Part shown: one piece after another, positions 57,527-64,000 of the stretch | How the letters are laid out: every line of letters begins with the position of its first letter | Position numbering within the stretch: the stretch's first letter is position 1 | Source of the DNA: JBFWMG01 sp050251715 | Lineage (GTDB): Bacteria; Desulfobacterota; Desulfovibrionia; Desulfovibrionales; Desulfovibrionaceae | Direction: 5' to 3' | Length of the DNA stretch: 64,000 nucleotides | Assembly (NCBI GenBank): GCA_050251715.1 | Contig: JBFWMG010000003.1 | Location: 62,001 to 126,000, forward strand | The notes under the pieces: model-generated | Database searches by the model: none | Told to the model about the DNA's origin: nothing | Seen by the model: the letters and a program-made list of their open reading frames with translations, nothing else | Position numbers and translations under genes: made by a program

Positions 57527-57764
57527 GGCCGCTGTAGAGCACCCCACCGGGGGGGGGACAAAAGTCTACGCCCCCCGACGCAGGACCGAAGCTCGCTCTA
57601 AAAATTTAGGTGTGTCAAAATTGATGGGTTTTTTACGAAATGCCGTAAGTTTTGGAATTGCGAGTGGTTGCCCGTAAAAAGTGCGGGAAACGCGGGATTA
57701 AAAATGTGGTGTTTTGCCGTTGTTTTTGAAGGGCACCACAAAGGGAAAATCTAAAGGGTTGGAC
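57527..57764. other. probable cos region with G9 tract
   Basis: The 238 bases between HNH and terminase hold CCACCGGGGGGGGGACAAAAGTCTACGCCCCCC, G- and C-runs with a GACAAAAGTC core. A G/C-rich site with a near-dyad right between HNH and TerS is where the cos site of HK97-type phages lies. The exact cut position cannot be read. Confidence 0.5.
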
Positions 57765-58232
57765 ATGGCCAAGGGACGCAAGACAACGCCGAAACCAATG
57801 AAGGTACTCAAGGGCACCTTCCGGCCCGACAGGGATAACCCGGTCGCGCCGCTTCCCTCATCGCAGGGGATGCGTGCGCCGGAGTGGTTGAACCGTCTCG
57901 CGGTGGAATATTTCGGCGTGCTCAAGAGCCGCATTGAGGAGTTTGGTTTGAACTCCTCGACCTTCACGGAAGTTGTTGCTCTGGCCGCCTCGCGCATGGC
58001 GGAAATCGACGAATGCGAGGACTACATCCGCGCCAAGGGCCGCGTCTACGTCACACAGAGTGGCAAGGGTGATGCGCTGTGGAAGTCCAATCCGGCAGTT
58101 GCCCAGAAAAACGAGGCCATGCGTCACCTACACGGCCTACTGGCCGAACTCGGCTTGACCCCGGCGTCCATCGCCAAGGTGAACAGCCCGAAGAGCAAAG
58201 AAGAAGCCAGCCCCTTCGCGCAATTTGGATAA
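57765..58232 (+). CDS. phage terminase small subunit, P27 family
   Basis: A 155-residue P27-family protein: MAKGRKTTPKPMKVLKGTFRPDRDNP, APEWLNRLAVEYFGVLKSRIEEFG, then EDYIRAKGRVYVTQSGKGDALWKSNPAVAQKNEAMRHLHGLLAELGLTPASIAKV, the family end. Recognises the packaging site. TerL follows by 3 bases. Confidence 0.9.
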   Translation: MAKGRKTTPKPMKVLKGTFRPDRDNPVAPLPSSQGMRAPEWLNRLAVEYFGVLKSRIEEFGLNSSTFTEVVALAASRMAEIDECEDYIRAKGRVYVTQSGKGDALWKSNPAVAQKNEAMRHLHGLLAELGLTPASIAKVNSPKSKEEASPFAQFG

Positions 58233-58235
58233 GCT

Positions 58236-59957
58236 ATGAAGTTCAAGAAACATTACCCGTTCTCTGCCCGCGCGACGCAATACGCGCGGGATGTGGTGGA
58301 CGGCAAGATCATCGCCGGACGGCTGACCGTTCTGGCCTGTGCGCGCCACCTGGCCGACCTCAAGCGCGCAGAGGCAGATCCCGCTTTCCCCTACGAATAC
58401 GACCCGGCGAAGGGCGACCGCATTTGCGCCTTCGCCTCAAACCTCGTGCACGTCAAAGGCAAGTGGGCCGCCTCGGAAGACCCGCGCATCAAACTGGAAG
58501 ACTGGCAGTGTTTCATGCTGGCCGTTCCGTTCGGCTGGGTGAACAAGTCCGACGGCCTGCGGCGTTTTTGCGAGGTCTATGCGGAGGTCGCGCGCAAGAA
58601 TGGCAAGAGCATCATCGCGGCCATCGTTGGCCTGTACATGATGCTCTGCGATGGCGAACCAGGCGCGGAGGTCTACGCCGGGGCCACCAGCGAGAAGCAG
58701 GCCATGGAGGTCTTTCGCCCAGCCTGGCTTATGACCAAAAAAACCCCCAGTTTCGCGCCGCACTTTGGCGTCGACTTCTCCGGCACGGTCAAGAACCCCG
58801 GCCCATTGTACCGCATCAAGGATGTGTCCCGTTTTGAGGCCGTGGTGCACAACCCCGGCGACGGCGCATCGCCGCACTGCGGCATCGTGGACGAATACCA
58901 CGAGCACCGCACGCCGGACCTGTACGACACGTTTGCCACGGGCATGGGGGCGCGTTCGCAACCGTTGCTTTTTGTCATTACCACGGCGGGCAAGGACACG
59001 TCCGGCCCCTGCTACGCCAAACGCACGCTGGCCAAGTCCGTGCTTGAGGGCAGCGTGGAAAACGACACCTTGTTCGCCATCATCTACACCCTGGATGATG
59101 ACGACGATTGGACGGACTTTGAGGTCTGGAAAAAGGCAAACCCAAATATCGGCGTATCCGTGCACGTCTCCTATCTGCAAAAGCGGCTGGCCGTGGCGCG
59201 GCAGAGCCCCGAAACGGCCAACGTCATCTTGTGCAAGCACCTGAATAGGTGGACCAACGCGGGTAGCGCGTGGCTTGACATGGTGAAGTATGCCGCCGCC
59301 GCCGACACGTCCCTCGACGTGCAGGAGTTTATGGGCGTGGACGCCTTTGCGGCCATGGACCTGGCCAACAAGATCGACTTGGCCGCGCTGGTCATCTTTG
59401 TGCGCGCCTCGTGGGGGTGGGCCATGTTCGCCAAACACTATCTGCCGGAGGAAACGGTCAACAAGGATTGCAACGCCCATTACCGGCAGTGGCGTGACCA
59501 AGGATGGTTGACCGTGACCGACGGGGCGCGCACCGACTTTGGGCGCATCGAGGACGATCTGCGCGAGTTTGCGGATGTGCTTGCCATCCAGGAGCTGGCC
59601 TTTGACCCACGCGAGGCGTCGTACTTTGTGCAGCAAATCGGAGAGTGGGCCTCGTTCGAGTGTGTTGAGGTGCCGCAGTCGCCAGCCCATATTTCAGAGC
59701 CCATGAAGGAACTTGAGGCCGCGCTCTATAACGGGGAAATCAGGCACAACGGAGACCCCTTGTTGGCGTGGCAGTTTGGCAACGTGATCCGCAAGAAGGC
59801 CAAGGGCGGGGGTGAGCAGAAGGCATACTACCCGACCAAGGAAACAGGCGCGTCAAAGATCGACGCGGCGGTGGCGGCCATCATGGCCATGTCCCGCGCC
59901 AAGGCGGCTGTTGACTGTGGGCAGTCCATCTACGAAACGCAGGAGGGTCTGCTCTGA
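58236..59957 (+). CDS. phage terminase large subunit (Terminase_1 type)
   Basis: A 573-residue packaging motor. ATPase half: RRFCEVYAEVARKNGKSIIAAI with the Walker A ARKNGKS (about 118-124), Walker B in HCGIVDEYHEH (about 213-222), and a motif III VITTAGKDTSGPC. Nuclease half: VDAFAAMDLANKIDLAALVIFV with the first Asp, and a conserved D in LAFDPREASYF, ending AVAAIMAMSRA. Length is normal. ATG overlap joins it to the portal gene. Confidence 0.93.
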   Translation: MKFKKHYPFSARATQYARDVVDGKIIAGRLTVLACARHLADLKRAEADPAFPYEYDPAKGDRICAFASNLVHVKGKWAASEDPRIKLEDWQCFMLAVPFGWVNKSDGLRRFCEVYAEVARKNGKSIIAAIVGLYMMLCDGEPGAEVYAGATSEKQAMEVFRPAWLMTKKTPSFAPHFGVDFSGTVKNPGPLYRIKDVSRFEAVVHNPGDGASPHCGIVDEYHEHRTPDLYDTFATGMGARSQPLLFVITTAGKDTSGPCYAKRTLAKSVLEGSVENDTLFAIIYTLDDDDDWTDFEVWKKANPNIGVSVHVSYLQKRLAVARQSPETANVILCKHLNRWTNAGSAWLDMVKYAAAADTSLDVQEFMGVDAFAAMDLANKIDLAALVIFVRASWGWAMFAKHYLPEETVNKDCNAHYRQWRDQGWLTVTDGARTDFGRIEDDLREFADVLAIQELAFDPREASYFVQQIGEWASFECVEVPQSPAHISEPMKELEAALYNGEIRHNGDPLLAWQFGNVIRKKAKGGGEQKAYYPTKETGASKIDAAVAAIMAMSRAKAAVDCGQSIYETQEGLL

Positions 59958-61219
59958 TGTGGCCTTTTACCCGCACCACCAAGGCACCACAAAACGCCTC
60001 GCCAGAGAACCCCTCGACGAATCTCTCCAAGCCGGACTCTTGGCTATACGACGCCTTCGGCGGTGCGAAGGCGAGCACGGGGGTGATGGTGAACGAGGAG
60101 ACGGCTCTGCGGGTGTCCGCCGTATATCGCTGTGTAACCCTGTTGGCCAGCGGCGTGTCGTCCCTGCCGTGTGGCATTTTCGTCCCGGACGGAAAGGGCG
60201 GAAAGGTCGCCGCATCGGAACACCCGGCATATTCATTGGTGCACTCGACACCCAACACCATGATGACGGCGGTCACGATGTGGGACGCCTTCATGTGGAA
60301 TGTCCTGCTGCGCGGCAACGGTTACGCAATCATTGATTGGGGCCGGGATGGGCACCCGCGCGAACTGTTCCCCGTTCCCGCGTCTCTTGTCCGAGTTGAA
60401 CAGGAGTCAGGCCGCAGCCTGCGGTATTTTGTGAAATTGGCTGGTGGTGGAGAAGAGCGCGTGCCCATGGGTGAGATGCTGCATGTTCCAGGACCGGGAT
60501 GGAACGGCATGCAGGGGATGAGCGTAATAGCCAACGCGGCCCGCGAGGCCGTGGGGCTGTCCATCGCGGCTGAACAGTTTGTGGCCAAAATGCACGCCAA
60601 TGCCGCCCGCCCATCCGGTTTTGTGAAAACGAAAAAGACCATGAGCACAGAAGCCATGGAACGTCTAAAGGCGACCTTTGACAAGCTGCATGCCGGGGTG
60701 GGCAATTCTGGGAAGACCGCCGTGCTGGATAACGAAATGGAATGGCAGCAGGCGCAAATAAACCCGGTTGACGTGCAGACTCTGGAAAGCCGCCGTTTCC
60801 AGGTGGTGGACATCGCCCGCATTTTTGGTGTCCCGCCCCACCTCGTCTTTGAGACGGACAAAACTACGGCGTGGGGTTCTGGCATCGAACAGCAGGGAAT
60901 CGGGTTTGTGCAATACAGTCTGCGGCCCTGGATCGTGCGTATCGAACAGGAAATCAACCGCAAGTTGTTCGGATACAAAGAGCGTAAGCAGAACGGATAT
61001 TATGCGGAATTTAATCTTTCTGGGATGTTGCGCGGAGATTCAAAAACACGATCTGATTTTTATTCCTCCGCCATACAGAATGGATGGATGACGCCGAACG
61101 AGGCCCGCAAGCTGGAAAATCTTCCTGCCGTTCCCGGTGGGGATACGTTGTTCATTCAGCAAAACTTGCAGCCCATTGACGCGGCAGGCGCGGCCAATGG
61201 CGACACCGGAGGCAAATAG
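59957..61219 (+). CDS. HK97-type portal protein
   Basis: A 420-residue portal. VNEETALRVSAVYRCVTLLASGVSSLPCGI, MTAVTMWDAFMWNVLLRGNGYAIIDWGRDG, then MLHVPG...GMSVIANAAREAVGLSIAAEQF, and DIARIFGVPPHLVFETDKTTAWGSGIEQQGIGFVQYSLRPWIVRIEQEIN..L are classic HK97 portal signatures. Forms the dodecamer at the vertex. Start overlaps the TerL stop (TGATG). Confidence 0.95.
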   Translation: MWPFTRTTKAPQNASPENPSTNLSKPDSWLYDAFGGAKASTGVMVNEETALRVSAVYRCVTLLASGVSSLPCGIFVPDGKGGKVAASEHPAYSLVHSTPNTMMTAVTMWDAFMWNVLLRGNGYAIIDWGRDGHPRELFPVPASLVRVEQESGRSLRYFVKLAGGGEERVPMGEMLHVPGPGWNGMQGMSVIANAAREAVGLSIAAEQFVAKMHANAARPSGFVKTKKTMSTEAMERLKATFDKLHAGVGNSGKTAVLDNEMEWQQAQINPVDVQTLESRRFQVVDIARIFGVPPHLVFETDKTTAWGSGIEQQGIGFVQYSLRPWIVRIEQEINRKLFGYKERKQNGYYAEFNLSGMLRGDSKTRSDFYSSAIQNGWMTPNEARKLENLPAVPGGDTLFIQQNLQPIDAAGAANGDTGGK

Positions 61220-61220
61220 C

Positions 61221-61988
61221 ATGTTTAAGGTCTTCAACTTGACCAAGGGCTCCGCGCCTCCGTCATGGTTTGCCATCAAAGCCGTGGCCGATGACGTGGT
61301 GGAAATCTACATTTACGACATCATCGGTCAGGATTGGTTGGGCCAGGGCGTGAGCGCGGCGCAGTTCGTGCGCGATTTGCAGGACATCACGGCGTCCACC
61401 ATACGCCTGTGCATCAACTCCCCTGGCGGCCTGGTGTGGGAAGGCGTGGCCATCTACAACGCCCTGCGCCGCCACCCGGCCCGCGTCGAGGTGCATGTTG
61501 ACGGATTGGCCGCCAGCATTGCCAGCCTCATTGCCATGGCGGGCGACACCATCACCATGGCGGCCAACGCCATGATGATGATTCACAACCCGTGGGCCTG
61601 CTGCTGTGGCGATGCGCGCGACATGCGCGAATACGCCGATTTTCTGGACAAGATTCGCGGTCAGTTGGCAGAGACCTACGCTGCCCGCAGCGGCAAGCCC
61701 GTGTCGGATATTGTGGCCATGCTCGACGCGGAAACATGGCTTACGGCTGCCGAGGCCGTGGAGCTGGGCCTTGCCGACGCGGCAACCGACATGTCCGCAG
61801 CGGCCACGGCGGACATTTCCATATTTAACAACCCGCCCAGCGCTGCCAGACAGGATGCCGTCACCACGGCCATTGCCGCGGCGCCAGACCAGGGCGGCGG
61901 GCCTGACCTTACGCGTATGCGTATGCGCCTGGCCCTTATGACCCGTGGCATTCCGGCGCGGCAGTCGCGCCCGACTACAACCGCCTAG
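61221..61988 (+). CDS. ClpP-like head maturation protease
   Basis: A 255-residue ClpP-fold protease. INSPGGLVWEGVAIYNALRRHPARVEVHVDGLAASIASLIAMAGD supplies the oxyanion Gly-Gly and the catalytic Ser (GLAAS-IAS); MIHNPW supplies the His; a downstream Asp in VAMLDAETW may complete the triad. It cleaves the capsid prohead. Begins 1 base after the portal stop. It has an Ala-rich C-terminal end of about 40 residues that may act as a scaffold. Confidence 0.92.
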   Translation: MFKVFNLTKGSAPPSWFAIKAVADDVVEIYIYDIIGQDWLGQGVSAAQFVRDLQDITASTIRLCINSPGGLVWEGVAIYNALRRHPARVEVHVDGLAASIASLIAMAGDTITMAANAMMMIHNPWACCCGDARDMREYADFLDKIRGQLAETYAARSGKPVSDIVAMLDAETWLTAAEAVELGLADAATDMSAAATADISIFNNPPSAARQDAVTTAIAAAPDQGGGPDLTRMRMRLALMTRGIPARQSRPTTTA

Positions 61989-62006
61989 CCCCACAAGGAG
62001 GGTATT

Positions 62007-63254
62007 ATGGCCAAGGACAAGAAAGACCTGTTGCAGGAGCGGGCGCGGCTGACCACGGAAGCGCACGCCATCATGGAAAAGGACGATATGACCAGCGAGG
62101 ACGAGGCCAGGTTTGACGCCCTCATGGCCGAAGCGGACAAGATTCAGGAGCGTGTGGACCGCATTGACCGCCTTGATGCGGCGGAAAACAGTGCCGCCAC
62201 CGCCATCGCCTTTGCGGCGGACCTGGCAGGCGTGAGCGTTGACGAGGCTAATGCCCATGAGGCAGCCGTGGCCGCCGCCTTCAACTCCTTCATGCGCGGT
62301 GGCATCCTGGCCTTGAACGAGGATCAGCGCGGCATCATCTTCGCCCGCCACCAGGCCATCCCCGGTGCTGTGCGCAACGCGCAGACCACGACCACCACGG
62401 GTGGCGGCTACCTCATTCCCACGGGGTTCCACAACATGCTGACCGAGGCGCTGCTGGCTTTCGGCGGTGTGCGCAGCGTGGCCACCATGCTGCCCACGGA
62501 CGGCGGCAACCCGCTGCCCATGCCCACGGTCAACGACATGGGCAACAAGGGCGCGCGCGTGGCCGAGAACGTGCAGCATTCCGGACAGGATGTGACCTTC
62601 GGCCAGGTCACGCTTAACGCCTACACCTACTCCTCCAAGGTCGTGCTGGTGCCTGTGCAACTCATGCAGGACAGCGCCTTTGACCTGACCGGGTGGCTGG
62701 CCAAGGCGCTTGCCAACCGCCTGGGGCGCATCACCAACGAGGAGTTTACCACCGGTAATGGCACCGCGCAGCCCAACGGCATTGTGACCGCCGCCACACT
62801 GGGCAAGACCGGGGCAAGCGGGCAGACCACGACCATCATCTATGATGACATTGTGGACCTGCTCCACTCCGTTGATCCCGCTTACCGCATGTCTCCCGGC
62901 TGCGGTTGGATGTTTGCCGACTCCACGCTCAAGGCGCTGCGCAAGATCAAGGACGGCGAGTCCCGTCCTATCTGGCAGCCCGGTCTTGCGGGTGGTGCGC
63001 CGGATACCATTCTCGACAAGCCGTACACCATCAACCAGGACATGGCGGCTATGGCCGCTTCCGCCAAGTCGATTCTGTTTGGCGACCTCTCCCTGTACCA
63101 CATCCGCGAAGTCAAGGGCATCCACCTGCTGCGCTTGGAAGAGCGGTACGCCGACTACTTGCAGGTTGGATTTTTGGCCTTCCAGCGCTGTGACGGCGAC
63201 TTGCTCAACGCTGGCACCAACCCCGTGAAATACTACCAGAACGCCGCAGGCTAG
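62007..63254 (+). CDS. HK97-type major capsid protein
   Basis: A 415-residue capsid protein. N-terminal delta-like coiled coil (KDLLQERARLTTEAHAIMEKDDMTSEDEARFDALMAEADKIQERVDRIDRLD), then the HK97 fold: AQTTTTTGGGYLIPTGFHNMLTEALLAFGGVR..., RLGRITNEEFTTGNGTAQPNGIV, LLHSVDPAYR, WMFADSTLKALRKIKDG and LFGDLSLYHIREV. The delta domain is removed by the ClpP-like protease in maturation. AGGAGGG lies upstream. Confidence 0.95.
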   Translation: MAKDKKDLLQERARLTTEAHAIMEKDDMTSEDEARFDALMAEADKIQERVDRIDRLDAAENSAATAIAFAADLAGVSVDEANAHEAAVAAAFNSFMRGGILALNEDQRGIIFARHQAIPGAVRNAQTTTTTGGGYLIPTGFHNMLTEALLAFGGVRSVATMLPTDGGNPLPMPTVNDMGNKGARVAENVQHSGQDVTFGQVTLNAYTYSSKVVLVPVQLMQDSAFDLTGWLAKALANRLGRITNEEFTTGNGTAQPNGIVTAATLGKTGASGQTTTIIYDDIVDLLHSVDPAYRMSPGCGWMFADSTLKALRKIKDGESRPIWQPGLAGGAPDTILDKPYTINQDMAAMAASAKSILFGDLSLYHIREVKGIHLLRLEERYADYLQVGFLAFQRCDGDLLNAGTNPVKYYQNAAG

Positions 63255-63314
63255 CCAGCGCGGCAGACGACAACGGCGGGGGCCGCGCGGCCCCCGCCAT
63301 AAAGGAAGGGAGCC

Positions 63315-63737
63315 ATGGCGAGAACCAAGAAGACCGCAGAGAAGACACCAAAGACCAGGAAGACACCAAAGGCCAAGAAGACGCCCGCAGCCCAGGAGCA
63401 GGCCGTGCCTCCGCATACGGGAGGTGTTGTAGCGGAATCAGCCCCCGTGTTCGTGGGTGACAACTGCGGTGAACTCATGGCGCGCGGCGTGCCTGGCGTG
63501 GCGGCTGAAATGGCAAGTGCTGCTGGCGAAGGCGGAACACGCGGCACCGTGCGCGTGCGCATGTTGGTGGGAATGTCTGGTGGTCCCAATCCGGTGTTGC
63601 AGCCCAACGGCGCGGACGTGAACCTGATCCCCGGACAGGAGCTTGACCTGCCGTCAGAAATGGCCGCCGCGTGGCACAAGGCCGGATCGGCGCAGCTTGT
63701 GGCTGACGCGGAGGGCGCGGCAGCGGCAAAAAAGTAG
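63315..63737 (+). CDS. hypothetical head-region protein with Lys-rich start, ends at a slippery site
   Basis: A 140-residue protein. First 25 residues are Lys/Thr/Pro repeats (TKKTAEKTPKTRKTPKAKKTP), like a nucleic-acid-binding tail; the core has VRVRMLVGMSGGPNPVLQPNGADVNLIPGQELDLPSEMAAAWHKAGSAQLV. The stop is preceded by A-AAA-AAG (63728-63734), the classic -1 slippery heptamer. A -1 shift leads into the next open frame. Follows the capsid gene after 60 bases with GGAAGGGAG. Confidence 0.65.
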   Translation: MARTKKTAEKTPKTRKTPKAKKTPAAQEQAVPPHTGGVVAESAPVFVGDNCGELMARGVPGVAAEMASAAGEGGTRGTVRVRMLVGMSGGPNPVLQPNGADVNLIPGQELDLPSEMAAAWHKAGSAQLVADAEGAAAAKK

Positions 63738-63785
63738 CTGGCGCGGTCGTGGTCTGCGCAGACGCCCCGTGTCTGCATGACGACC
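63728..63785 (+). promoter_or_regulatory. candidate -1 ribosomal frameshift signal
   Basis: Slippery heptamer A-AAA-AAG at 63728-63734 directly before TAG in frame. About 10 bases on, GGTCGT (63745-63750) can pair with ACGACC (63780-63785), enclosing GCAGAC (63758-63763) with GTCTGC (63771-63776). This is the ordinary arrangement of a bacterial -1 frameshift element. Confidence 0.5.
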
Positions 63786-64000
63786 TGGCCGCGCTGGGTG
63801 AAATCAAAGGGTTTGACCTCATTGCCGTGAACCGCGCCGCGCTCAAGGTGGCGCACCCCATAAATTATTTGGTCACGCTGCATTGGTACACGCATGAAAT
63901 CGAACAATGGCGGGAGCAACGCAAAGGGAAGGGCTGGAATGACGATTATCTGCTTGTTGGACACGAGGGAAGGGCTCCCGTGGGTGTTGCGTTCCCGTTC
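63734..64000 (+). CDS. head-region protein downstream frame (runs off window)
   Basis: The -1 frame from 63734 is open to the window end (89 codons): VAGAVVVCADAPCLHDDLAALGEIKGFDLIAVNRAA.., THEIEQWREQRKGKGW, DDYLLVGHEGRAPVGVAF. It resembles a Rossmann-like domain of the kind that starts with D-A-P-x-L..D...FD-IAVNRA. The only possible own start is a GTG at 63749 without a ribosome site nearby, so it may be translated mainly by frameshift from the preceding gene. Confidence 0.55.

Larger units (their letters stand above)
39545..64000. mobile_element. HK97-type tailed prophage, left part
   Basis: Bounded on the left by the tRNA-Ala att core with the integrase next to it. It contains excisionase, S24-type repressor and Cro with shared operators, replication, DNA modification, lysis and HK97-type head genes (HNH, TerS, TerL, portal, ClpP-like protease, capsid). 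The tail genes and attR lie right of the window. Confidence 0.93.

Noticed and set aside
58437..59690. Minus-strand ORF of 417 residues
   Set aside because: Antisense of the terminase large subunit.
61263..63416. Minus-strand ORF of 717 residues
   Set aside because: Antisense of the protease and capsid genes; Gly/His/Val-rich shadow.

Overview
The window reads as a piece of a high-GC, delta-proteobacterial sulfate reducer of the Desulfovibrio group (Desulfovibrionales). It is a short host segment (about 15.84-39.54 kb) held between two unrelated prophages. The host call rests on an hgcA/hgcB mercury-methylation pair with the residue layout known from Desulfovibrio, a cobyric acid synthase, a TupA-like tungstate-binding protein, NapH-like ferredoxins and DksA-like zinc fingers. 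I recognise no marker gene that fixes genus or species.

Region 1 (1-15840) is one end of a BcepMu-type transposable (Mu-like) prophage. A repressor operon (6445 to 4045, minus) and an early operon (6564 to 15729, plus) diverge from an operator/promoter. The early operon holds the BcepMu gp16-type regulator, DDE transposase MuA, ATPase MuB, Gam, HU, ASCH, GemA and Mor. Left of the repressor operon, after a terminator, come the lysis genes (holin, transglycosylase, nested Rz/Rz1) and then the Mu gp25/26/27/28-like packaging genes, the last cut by the window edge. The repressor operon carries cargo: an exported protein and a RexA-like/RexB-like pair, the arrangement of the phage lambda exclusion system.

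Region 2 (15841-39544) is host. The hgcAB operon sits behind an ArsR-type regulator. It is followed by an EreA/ChaN-like protein, DksA-like, CobQ, AsmA, a REC-PAS-GGDEF protein, two methyltransferases, a DUF2141 protein, a large hybrid histidine kinase, a quinone oxidoreductase, a TupA-like binding protein, an acyltransferase, a NapH-like membrane ferredoxin and a CHAT-domain lipoprotein. A palindromic intergenic repeat occurs at 15841 and 32217; the Mu-like prophage appears to have inserted into the loop of the first copy.

Region 3 (39545-64000) is an HK97-type tailed prophage inserted in the 3' half of a tRNA-Ala gene. It holds integrase and excisionase, a leftward operon of small Cys-rich genes, an S24-type repressor lacking its catalytic serine, Cro, a replication protein, two DNA methyltransferases, ASCH and PAPS-reductase-like genes, hicAB, a second tyrosine recombinase, lysis genes, HNH, terminases, portal, ClpP-like protease and capsid. 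Tail genes lie beyond the window. The most unusual points here are two apparently genuine genes overlapping in different frames in the cytosine methylase, an in-frame amber codon in a conserved zinc-finger gene, a G8-tract frameshift, and a candidate -1 frameshift signal right after the capsid gene.
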